Assembly (NCBI GenBank): GCA_964058805.1
Contig: CAXKVV010001720.1
Location: forward strand, 1 to 30,577
Direction of reading: 5' to 3'
DNA from: Schoenoplectus triqueter
Taxonomy: Eukaryota; Streptophyta; Magnoliopsida; Poales; Cyperaceae
DNA: 30,577 nucleotides
The notes beneath the pieces were generated by a model, which searched no databases, was not told where the DNA came from, and saw only the letters and a program-made list of their open reading frames with translations. Shown here in pieces: positions 18,800 to 27,699 of this stretch. Every line of letters starts with the position of its first letter. The stretch's first letter is position 1. The position numbers and the translations under genes were made by a program.

Positions 18800-20250
18800 T
18801 TTATGTAAATATACATGGAGGTTATGATGTGAAGTTTTATAATATTAACTTTTTTTCCTAAATCTAGGTTGCAAGTATATAATCGTCAATTGTAGTACTT
18901 TAGATGTCAATTCCACAGGGACAAATCGATCTTCTAAATTAAACTTTTATATTTGAACCTAAGCTAGACAATAAATTTTTGGTTGATATTTAACTAAAAT
19001 GAACAAAAGTAAATAAATAAGCAAGTAAACAATGTCTAGGTCAAATTCAATAACAAAGTTCTAGGGGTCTATAGTTTTTCTATCCACTAGTGCAATTAAG
19101 CAATTAAGTACAAGTTCAGTTAATTGAATATATGTGCGGGGATACCTATTCTAAGATGATCATGACTACCATTGGTTGTGGGTCAAAACTGTACTTTAGA
19201 CTATTCAGATTTCACGGTTAGGTACTTCATCCTAGCAATCTAAAATCATAATGCGCTATTTAGGTTTTAGTTATACTTACGCAATGTGATTCACGATTAA
19301 GTACTTCTCATAAATACTCAACACACAACTGAAAATACCCGACTAGATCAATGGCTTCACGGTTATGTACTTGACTTCTAACTTAGTGCTGTTCTTTTAG
19401 GTCTGGGGTTTCGAGAATGTACTTAGTCGGTCTTATACACTAATCCGTAAGTTCATATGTTATAGGAGTAAGTTTAAACCATCTAACATATAAATATAGC
19501 AGTAGATAAAAAAAAATAACCACACAAAGAATTAAGAAAACTTCAACAATGAGTAAAATTGCACATAGTTTCAAGTACTACAATCATAGCACCTAGAGAG
19601 GAATCTAGCATTTCATGAGTGCACAAACAAACACAAAATAAGTATATGACATATCATGAGTAGAACTAGAGAAAAAAAAAAGAAGAGAATAAGATGCAAC
19701 AATAAAAACTAAGTTTTTCTCCTTCTCCAAGTTCATCGAAGTTTCGCTTGAAATCTCCCTGAAAATCTCTAAAATAAACTCAAACTTCGATCTCAGATCT
19801 GTCCTCCTACAGTTATTTTTTTGATTCTGATACACTCGTTACAAGGAGCAAAATGAGCTCAAGAACGCTCAAAAACTCTCAGCGGGTCTACCAGAAACTG
19901 CAAATAACCATCAGGAGGTCAGGCTGAAACCGTCTACCTGTCTGCGGTCCGCAACTAATCTTCTGCGGTCCGCAGGTACTGACCCTTGTACCTGATTTTT
20001 CATTGTTTTGCTTGTAACTTACTCATCTGATATCCGTTTTGCCTCAAATTTATGTCGTTGTTTTTTATTTTTTATGGGCTTCAATATAATCCTAAAAAAT
20101 AATAAAATCTAAACAGTAACTTGAACATAATAATTTAAACCCTAATTAAACTAAATTAAACCTAATTAAAGCTTAAAAGGCTAAATTGTGAGACTAAATC
20201 ACATCCAAAATATAATACTTAAATCATTCTATCAGGTTATAAAATTAATT
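18800..20250. other. Retrotransposon-like non-coding sequence, no gene
   Basis: The 'GCAAGTATATAATCGTCAATTG ... TTCCACAGGGACA' segment (18871-18925) has the style of non-coding tails of plant Ty3/gypsy elements. The motif CACGGTTAGGTACTT, CACGATTAAGTACTT, CACGGTTATGTACTT recurs at about 19214, 19292 and 19369, spaced 77-78 bp. No gag or pol motif is present. A 76-codon minus ORF (19605-19835) shows no known domain. A degenerate retroelement 3' region is my best guess. Confidence 0.35.
19943..19975. repeat. Paired GCGGTCCGC palindromes
   Basis: TGCGGTCCGCA (19943-19953) and CTGCGGTCCGCAG (19963-19975) are near-perfect palindromes with a single central base, 20 bp apart. They are GC islands in AT-rich DNA within the retrotransposon-like region. 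Confidence 0.7.
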
Positions 20251-21398
20251 ATATTTATATAGGAGTTATTGATTCAGCTCTATATAATTTATTTTAATCA
20301 TTCATTATTTTGAATGCCGCTAATCTCTCTTTTCATATTCAGATTTTGACTCCATCCTGTATAGCACCCTAACTTAACTCTTCTTTCATGCCATAACAAA
20401 ATAATAGCAACTCACAGAACAAAGATTAGCAGTATTTTCATATTTTTCATGTTAAAGACTTGTTCGTTTACTTGGGAGCTCTTATGTATTTTTCAGAAAA
20501 AGGAAATGGGACATAAGACCTTGAAATTTGAAACCCTTGAGAATGATATCACTGCTTTGAACAGACGAAATTTTCTTTGAAGAAAGAATACAGAGGATAA
20601 AAACAACTTGGGCTGAGAACTAACCTACCTAAGGTTGTCATTAGCTTTTTTCAATTGTTAATATCACTTCATTAGTCCTTTGTATCATATTTTATTCACC
20701 CATCTCAGAATAACCAGGATCTCCTTTTGAGAAGAGAGAACAAAATTGCCTTTTCAAGCAAATTCATTTTTTTCGGGACTGTTTCCACATCTGTATTTTG
20801 AAATCATTTGTGCACGTCCTAGCATATTTATGTCAATGATTTTTCAGAATTCATTTGCAAAATCGAAAGATACGGAGTTTCTTATCAATGTAAAGTACCG
20901 TATTACATAAAATAAATTAATGGTCGATCTTTGACATTTTAAATCTCAAAATCGATGCATGTGAGCTTATTGGCGAAAAATAATAGTAATAAATAAAACT
21001 CAAAATCTCACTATATGGGTATATTTTGCAGTTGAATTTCGGCTAGTGTCACTTCATGATGGAAAAATCCATATAATTATTTGTAATTTAATAATTTAAG
21101 CACTATTCTGTAAGTAGTCTCGTTTTTCTGAAATTATATACACCAAGTTGTTCAGATTTTTTAACTCTTTTTCTTATTCAAGGTATTTCTTGAATATTGT
21201 ATGAGAAATTGAGCTGTCCAAATATATTGATGCTGAAAACTTTTGTCCATTTGTTAAATACACGGTGACTTGCTAAAATGAGTATTTTCATATGAAAAGA
21301 AGTCACAAATGCGCTTATTTATTGGATCATTTGCTTTTTTTAAGTTTAAAAAACGGTAAAATTGTTGGGAAATGAATGAAATTTGCTGTTGATATAAA
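20251..21398. other. Stretch with two exon-like scraps on the plus strand
   Basis: Two short frames follow good acceptor contexts. TATTTTTCAG at 20487-20496 precedes an open frame to a stop at 20578-20580 that encodes a charged segment (KFETLENDITALNRR). CACCCATCTCAG at 20697-20708 precedes NNQDLLLRRENKIAF. Both look helical and leucine-zipper-like. They could be exons of a decayed or captured gene. I cannot name it, and chance is possible. The rest is featureless AT-rich DNA. Confidence 0.22.
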
Positions 21399-21406
21399 TT
21401 GTCGGT

Positions 21407-21580
21407 CAGGGCGGAACCAGAAATTTGATAAAGGGGATCAAATAATAAATTTTATTTTTTTAAGGGAGACCAAAGAGTGTTTATATTTAAAAATATACAA
21501 AATATAATGAATAAAAATTTAATTTCTCATTTCGTAGGGAAGGTCTGGCTCATTTTGCTTATCTTTTAGTTCCACCCCTG
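21407..21580. mobile_element. hAT-type MITE (CAGGGGCGG family), 174 bp
   Basis: The left end is CAGGGCGGAACCAGAAATTT and the right end, reverse-complemented, is CAGGGGTGGAACTAAAAG. The flanks TTGTCGGT (21399-21406) and TTGTCGTC (21581-21588) match at six of eight positions, consistent with an aged 8-bp duplication. It is non-coding. Confidence 0.65.
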
Positions 21581-21588
21581 TTGTCGTC

Positions 21589-21841
21589 ACACAAATTGTG
21601 TTTCTTCCATACGAACAGATCAAATAAAGTGGATTAGATGAAATAATAGCTCATGTAAGCAAACAAATTAATTAGATTATTTATCGCCATGTGGCGTTAA
21701 CAAAACGACCTAACGGTTTCCTTCAAAAGCATACAATTGGTTACTTGCCAGTGGGGACAATAGTGATACTTTGGTCTCTGTAGTAAGCAAAAAAGTCATT
21801 TTCTTTATTTAGAGATCTTAGATCTGATATAAGATGTCTCC
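21589..21841. other. Spacer without gene
   Basis: AT-rich host-like DNA lies between two MITEs. No feature was recognised. Confidence 0.5.
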
Positions 21842-21850
21842 TTCACATCT

Positions 21851-22212
21851 CAGTTTTTAGTAATAATATGTTTTATCAAATTAATATTATTAAAAATAAG
21901 AGTGAGAAACGTAAAATTTCAAATATACGACTGGCAGTGGCGCGCTGTTTGAATTTACGAAACGCGCCACTGACAGTGGCGCGTTTCCGTTTTTTTTTTG
22001 AAACGCGCCACTGCCAGTGGCGCGTTTACTTCTTATATATACAAAACGCGCGCAAGCGCAAGTGAGATGGAGGCGTTGTGCGGCGTTTCATTATTTTTTT
22101 AAAACGCGCCACTGACAGTGGCGCGCTGCCATTCGTATATTTGAAATTTTACGGTTTTCACTCTTATTTTTAACAATATTAATTTAATAATAATTATTAA
22201 CAATAAAAACTG
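21851..22212. mobile_element. MULE-type foldback MITE with GCGCCACTG palindromes, 362 bp
   Basis: The ends are CAGTTTTTAG and, reverse-complemented, CAGTTTTTATTG. The inverted arms extend about 90 bp ('AAAAATAAGAGTGA', 'GTAAAATTTCAAATATACGA'). An exact 9-bp duplication TTCACATCT flanks the element (21842-21850 and 22213-22221), the Mutator-like size. The centre has three hairpins built on AAACGCGCCACTG/CAGTGGCGCGTTT, at about 21959, 22001 and 22101 (the last ending GCGCTG), plus further CAGTGGCGCG half-sites, in a sharply GC-rich block. The 65-codon ORF across it is not credible. Confidence 0.85.
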
Positions 22213-22237
22213 TTCACATCTTTTAAGTTTGATAATA

Positions 22238-22590
22238 AAGTAATCATAATCATAATCATCATAATATAATAATATAATATTAAAATTATATTTATAATAA
22301 TAATACTAATGGTAACGATAATATAATAACAATAATGATAATAATAATAATAAATTATAATCATAAATATAATATAATATAATATAATATAATACTAAAT
22401 CTGAATCTTAATCATAATCACAATATAATAATATAATATAATTAAACAATAATCGCTATTCTGACGAGAGCTAATCCGATATTCCACCTATAAGTTGGTA
22501 TATCGGATTAGCACTATTCCGCACTCTTCTACTTAGTCTAAAATTCGTTTGGCAAATTAATTTATCGAAATAACTATTCTATTCAAACTT
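22238..22590. repeat. AT-rich arm plus core of the foldback family at 1593
   Basis: A TAATCA/ATA low-complexity arm (22238-22453) leads into the best-preserved core (22454-22583). The core contains the perfect hairpin GCTAATCCGATAT (22470-22482) with ATATCGGATTAGC (22500-22512), then CACTATTCCGCACTC and CTTAGTCTAAAATTCGTTTGG. The core matches the reverse complement of 2100-2204. Only one arm is present here. It begins 16 bp after the MULE-MITE target duplication. Confidence 0.7.
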
Positions 22591-24082
22591 TTTACTGTTT
22601 CATTGATTGCCACTCCTTTACTACCTAGGTGACTGGCTCTCATTTATCAGCGACGGAGCTGCCTACCCTGTCATGAGCTGTCGTGCGCGCTGGACTCCTC
22701 AGCTCGCGTTTGCTCTACAAGTTTTCTGTGGCGTTTCCAGTGCAGGAGAACTGTGCAGCCAAAATTTCGACCATTACTATTAGACTGAAAGAATACTGAC
22801 TGTTCTTCCCTCCATTTTCTGTGAGTACAGGGTACGACCCGTCAGGTTCTTCCCTCCATTTTAATATATCAGTTTGATTATTGTTTTTCTGTATATTCAG
22901 GACAAAAAATGTGTTACCAATTTTATTATAATACAAAATTACAATTTGAAAAAGTACTTAAAAAATGAAATTGTGTTCAAGTATTACTTTTAACAATGAT
23001 AGTAACCCGTTGTGTAAAAACAAAATTTGTTTTCAATTTCATTCAATCGGAGTGAAAAAAAAATGTATACTGTTCTATTTTTCTATTACCTTACTTTTTA
23101 GGCGTCATTTCAGACACACAATAATTCCTTCTTGTACGCACAATGAACATAAATGACACTTTTTAATAACATTATTCTGAATGAAACATCAACACTAATA
23201 TATTCCAACAGGAATAGAAAAATAAGACAAAAATAAGACAAGAATATCTACGATTTGAAAAATAAAAAATGGAATAGTTATTTTCACTTCTCGAAAATCC
23301 AATTAAACATATTTTAAATCATGGAATGGGCTGCCAACATTAACAAAACTAGAGTTGTAACTCCGAATTCGCCCCGGTAATATAATTCTTAAATAAATAA
23401 TTAATAATATAAAATTTAAAATATATTTTATAAAATTTCACATTAAAAAAATTTAGACATAATATTTTTAAATACTAAGTAATAATAATAATAAATAATA
23501 TAATTATATACATAATAATTTATAAATGATTATATAAAAAATTTGAATCATTTTAAGAGTTAAGTTTCACCGTAAATATTTTAAATAAATTTTAAATGAG
23601 GAGAAAGAAACTATTTTATATAGATCTTTGAATTCAAGAAGATTAAAAGATTTAAACAAAATTAATGGTGGAGAAAAGTGATGATGTGACATGCTTAAAA
23701 AGCTTAAAAATTTAACCATCTTTATAAATTAAGAATTATCGGTTAACTGATAATTAATTTGTGGCACACAACTATGCATGGAATTAGCTACAAAAATTCC
23801 AAACTGATAATTATCAAAACTCAAGAAAAACAGGAGAAAATGAAGAAGTCAGTCGACGTTGATGCAGATGACGTATAGGAAAGTTTTAAGATTGGGTAAA
23901 TATACTTTACTTTAATTGTACCTAATATTTTGGAATGATGCTTCAAGAACTATCAATTCATTATTAGGCCAATATGTTGTTTTGGATGATTGGAACTAAT
24001 TTAGTGTCATCCTTAATCTACTATGGAGAGTTTGTATTGTAAACAAATTAATGAGAATATTGTTTTCATTTTGAAAATGTAC
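22591..24082. other. AT-rich stretch without gene
   Basis: A GC-richer patch at 22630-22740 has no credible ORF. GTTCTTCCCTCCATTTT is duplicated at 22802 and 22846. Two ORFs (minus 22715-22936, plus 22965-23156) lack recognisable motifs. 'GGAATAGTTATTTTC' near 23271 is the complement-type of the AAATAACTATTC word at the core edge near 22567, so a further family remnant may lie here. Confidence 0.4.
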
Positions 24083-24166
24083 GTAGAATATTCACAAACA
24101 AAACATAGTAGACAATTATATATAGTAGAATATTCATAAACAAAACATAGTAGACAATTATATATA
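24083..24166. repeat. Tandem duplication, 42 bp x 2
   Basis: Two nearly identical copies begin GTAGAATATTCA at 24083 and 24125 and end GACAATTATATATA. They differ at one position (C/T). Confidence 0.9.
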
Positions 24167-24228
24167 CTTCAATGCACAATATCCATAAACTTAGATTTTA
24201 TCGAAACTATGAAAATGAACACAATAAT

Positions 24229-24415
24229 TAGAGGCGGAGTCATGATTTTAGTATTGAGGAGCCGAGATGTGAATTTATACTGCTAAAGAATTAAAATTAA
24301 TAAGTTAGAGGGACCAATACATCATAAGAAATAAAAATACATAGTAAAATTCAACCCTAACGTGTAACTTTCGCCGGTTGAGGAGGGTCGCCCCCTCCCC
24401 TTGAATCCACCTCTG
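24229..24415. mobile_element. hAT-type MITE (CAGGGGCGG family), 187 bp
   Basis: The left end is TAGAGGCGGAGTCATGA and the right end, reverse-complemented, is CAGAGGTGGATTCAAGG. The flanks ACAATAAT (24221-24228) and ACGATAAT (24416-24423) are an 8-bp duplication with one mismatch. The interior is AT-rich with a GGGTCGCCCCCTCCCC block near the right end, as in other copies. Confidence 0.8.
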
Positions 24416-24423
24416 ACGATAAT

Positions 24424-24776
24424 AAATTCTTCATTGATTAAATTAGATTTGAACTCGCTACAAGAAAGTGAGTATCAAATAAAATTTTCAAATCATTTAG
24501 TTAGGGTTAGCACTTCAATACCTCCCAATCCCACTGGGCACCAGTAATTAGGTGATCTGACTCTAATGTACACATCATTTTAGGTGTTAGAGACTTTTTT
24601 TTAGATTTTCTAACCGAGAATTATTATACTTCAATTCTTCAAACATGCTCATTCATTTGGCATTGTATATTTGAAAGGTGGATCTATAAATGAATACTTC
24701 AAACATTACAATTTATAACTTTATAAGTGTGCAAATGGAAAATAACTTTATAACTTTATAACTTTATAAGTATTCA
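24424..24776. other. AT-rich spacer with (ACTTTATA)n
   Basis: No gene. A short ACTTTATA tandem run lies at about 24752-24779, immediately before the GGACC-rich block. Confidence 0.5.
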
Positions 24777-24888
24777 ATTTATAACTTGGACCGGACCGTG
24801 CGGGACCGTGGAGCGAGGACCGTGCGGGACCGTGGACCGTCCGGGTTTGGACCGGACCGGATCGGACCGGATCATGTTCAATACTCTA
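24777..24888. mobile_element. ~112 bp GGACCG-repeat element, miniature of the 26904 hAT family
   Basis: A dense GGACCG/GGACCGT/CGGATC repeat block (24789-24870) is bounded by TAAGTATTCAATT at the left and, reverse-complemented, TAGAGTATTGAACATG at the right. The right end resembles the terminus of the large hAT element at 30075 (TAGAGTTTTGAAATGG). The flanking octamers do not match. A longer word, GTGCAAATGGAAAATA or GTGCAATGGAAAATA, occurs on both sides (24729 and 24890). Confidence 0.5.
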
Positions 24889-25078
24889 CGTGCAATGGAA
24901 AATATTTAAACTATAACTAAAATTGAATACCCCTGTTAAAAAACAATAAATCTCTGTATCGAATTAATGGTTACCGTGGTTTTATCATTAGATGAAAAAT
25001 CATGAAATCCATCAAAAGTATTCACTCTGTAGGTTGTCCTTTAAATTTCAGAGACAGTAGGGCAGAGAGGTCAGTAGA

Positions 25079-25795
25079 ATGTTATCATTACCTTTTCTAA
25101 CAAATAGAGGGGGTATAGAAAAAATAAAAGCGCACGTAGAAAAAGAAAGAGAGAAAAAAGGTCAGTTTGGATGGCACACCGGCGCTAGAAGAGTAGATCA
25201 CAGTCACCGAGCGCAAGAGGCCAACATGGATTACGACGCCACCCCTGGTTCCATACTCAAACCCGACTTACAAACACATTCCATTATCACTAGCCCACCC
25301 AAGCCAAAATCTACCTCGACTATTGCTCCGATTGCCCATACCACTGCGGTGAAGAAAGTATTCAGGGGCGGAGCCAGGAATTTTTTTAAGGTGTAGCCCC
25401 AATCGGATTGAATATCTTAGTGGGTTGAAATCCATTAATTTATCTGTATAAAAAAAAAATTTAACATGCATTTCAACATACATTTTGGGTTATTATTAGG
25501 CTGCGTTTTTTTATATTTACAAACTGAGCCAAGAGTCCAAGACCAATCCAGAGTCCAGACTCCAGAGGATAACACAAAAATTTTTCAGAGTGTGTCTTAG
25601 TGGATCTATTACTCTTTATTCTATTAGTTTTTATTTTTTCAAAGGTAATACTTGTACCCCTAGGCTTATATGGATCCGCCGCTGAAAATATCTACTAAGC
25701 AGCCTGCTAACACCTTTACCTCGCCCTACAACCCAATCTTATTACGTTATCCACCTTCCCAATACTACCAGGAGCGGCGAGGCCGATGCTTTTGA
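25079..25795 (+). pseudogene. Unidentified ORF split by a hAT MITE
   Basis: An open frame from 25079 (an internal Met at 25226 is also possible) reads up to the insertion at 25363. The same frame resumes after the duplication at 25693 and continues to a stop at 25793-25795. The joined frame has no stop at the junction. Internal sequence is Pro/Ser/Thr-rich and basic (MDYDATPGSILKPDLQ; later TSPYNPILLRYPPSQ). An AAATTTCAG acceptor-like site lies near 25052. No family is recognised. It may be a decayed host exon or a remnant of another element. That two separated segments keep one frame is modest support for real coding. Confidence 0.35.
25363..25684. mobile_element. hAT-type MITE (CAGGGGCGG family), 322 bp
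   Basis: The left end CAGGGGCGGAGCCAGGAA is the consensus form. The right end, reverse-complemented, is CAGCGGCGGATCCATATA. The flanks AAAGTATT (25355-25362) and AAAATATC (25685-25692) match at six of eight positions. The interior is AT-rich and non-coding. It interrupts an open reading frame. Confidence 0.75.
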
Positions 25796-26079
25796 TGTGT
25801 GATGTATGCACGGGACTGTACCAACTTTTAAATTTATATTGCCCTTACGTTACTTGGTTCGGCTGCAAGCGCACGGCCTACGTTGATATAGTAAGAGGTT
25901 GATCCGTAGGGAAGGAGGTAACTACTGAGTTTACACTGTTCGGATCTCTAGATGTATAAATAAATAAAAAGGAGGGGTTGTTATGAGTTTATGGTAACAA
26001 ATAAGAAACAGATTAAATAGAAAATAGTAACTAAATAAGATTTATGTTTTTTATTTTTATAAGATAAAAGTTCTTAGAG
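25796..26079. other. Spacer without recognised gene
   Basis: A moderately GC-rich first half (25796-25940) has no open frame of note, followed by AT-rich DNA. The origin is unknown. Confidence 0.45.
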
Positions 26080-26800
26080 ATACAGATCAGTTCCACTCGG
26101 ATCTAGACCAGCAGCCACTAACAAGTCAACAGCAACATCTCCTCGTCCAGCAGCCACTAACATGTCAACAGCAACATATCCTTTCACAGGGGCAGCTAGG
26201 GTTCCAATGCAACAGAATGATAGATGTACCGGTATGGATCTGGACATCGAATTAGCGGAGACTTCACAGTTCAATCGGGCTATAACACGCTTGTGGGAAC
26301 TAGTAAAGTTGAGTCGTGTTTTTGGAAATATGGAAAGCAAAGGTGAAGCCAACTCTCAAAATCTTCTTCTCTCTCTTATCGAAAAACAAGCTACTAACAC
26401 AAGAAGTGCTGGCTATATATATGTAATTTCAATGTCAGTAGCCGCGGTTGCATCATGTGCCAACAATGCCCCCACTGAGACGGTACTTCATCTCTTCTTC
26501 TTGTGTCCTCATACGATGCCTATATGGCTACACTTACATTCTAAGGTTGGATTTCGGTTAATCAATGTAGGGGGCAACGGTTGAGGAGGTATCTCATGGT
26601 TCAAAGATACTGGTTCCGCTTAGCAACACACAGTTCAAATGGTGGGAAATATTATTTATTGTGGCAACGTTGCAGATTTGGCTTAAAAGAAACAGAAGGA
26701 TCTTTTGAGGGGAGCAAACACATGTTCTATTTTTGTGTGACAGAATCATAAATGATCCACGATTATATCTTAAATACACGAAGGCGTATGAGTGCGGATC
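26080..26800 (+). pseudogene. LINE (L1-type) ORF2 C-terminal relic
   Basis: Three plus-strand frames together give the C-terminal region of a plant non-LTR retrotransposon ORF2. First comes WKAKVKPTLKIFFSLLSKNK (about 26331-26390), the start of the reverse-transcriptase zinc-binding region. Next, in another frame, come ETVLHLFFLCPH and IWLHLHSK (about 26477-26550), its Cys/His part. Last comes FKWWEILFIVATLQIWLKRN (about 26634-26693), the usual tail. Frameshifts and stops, including a TGA at 26707-26709, make it non-functional. No poly-A tail or target duplication is seen, and the upstream RT and endonuclease are absent. The 140-codon ORF covers only one of the frames. Confidence 0.8.
26109..26187. 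repeat. Tandem duplication, 39 bp x 2
   Basis: Two copies begin CAGCAGCCACTAACA at 26109 and 26148. The 39-bp period keeps frame and gives a Gln-rich QQPLT.QQQH repeat on plus. It lies at the 5' edge of the LINE relic. Confidence 0.9.
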
Positions 26801-27699
26801 TGGGGGCTAAATTCCTCTCAACTATCATCCTATATGTTAGGTGTTGGTCTAGGTATGAATACTGTGGTCATGGTGCGGTTGACTAGATATGTAATGGTAG
26901 GAGTAGTATTTTGCAAACGGTTTGGCCTGGTCCAAACTCAGGTGGTCCACGGGTTGGGATGGTTGACGGTTCACTGTCCATCACGGTCCATACGGGGCAG
27001 GTTTAGGCGGGCCAAACTCAAAAAAATTGAACTCGTCCCACCGTTGGCGCCCAGAGGCCGGACCCCCACGGGACGGGACAGACACGGTCCTTTCTGAAAA
27101 TTTTATTTTTTTACAAACCGCAAAAAATAATAATATATCATAATTTTTCTAATAATAATTTTTAACTAATTCGAATTCTTATTTTCAATTGTTTAAAAAT
27201 CTAATAATACTAAACAATTAAAAAAATAAAATTTCAGAAAATTATAAAAAAAATAATAAAAGTTGAAAAATAAATTTATCAATTTTTTAAATAATAATTT
27301 TCATCAAATTAATTTTATATTTTTAATTATTTAAAATTCGAATAATACTAAAAAATTTATAAAAAATACCAAAAATTATAAAAAAGTTGTAAAATAAAAT
27401 TTGTATAATATTTTGAGTTACTCTTCTCCTTTAACCCGGGTTTAGGACCGACAATGTAAAAAGAAAATAGACGGAGTTATAACTTTTTTTTGTTAGCAAT
27501 ATTCTTTAAAAAAATTAAAAAGCAATTGAAATATTTAAAAAATAGATAAAAAGATTGAAACGGTAAGAAATACCAAACTCCTAGAAGTCGTTGTCTCGCA
27601 TGTGCTGTCAGAATCATCTTTTAGAGGGATATCAGGGATATCGGTACCATTTTTTTGAATTTATATGACGGATGTTGCTGTCTCAAATGTGGTATCATG

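Noticed and set aside
21868..22065. 65-codon ORF over the GCGCCACTG hairpins
   Set aside because: It lies wholly within a non-coding MULE-MITE and its residues come from the palindromic repeats.
26792..27097. 101-codon plus ORF
   Set aside because: It crosses the hAT target duplication and left end, so it cannot be an ancestral gene; its tail is subterminal array.
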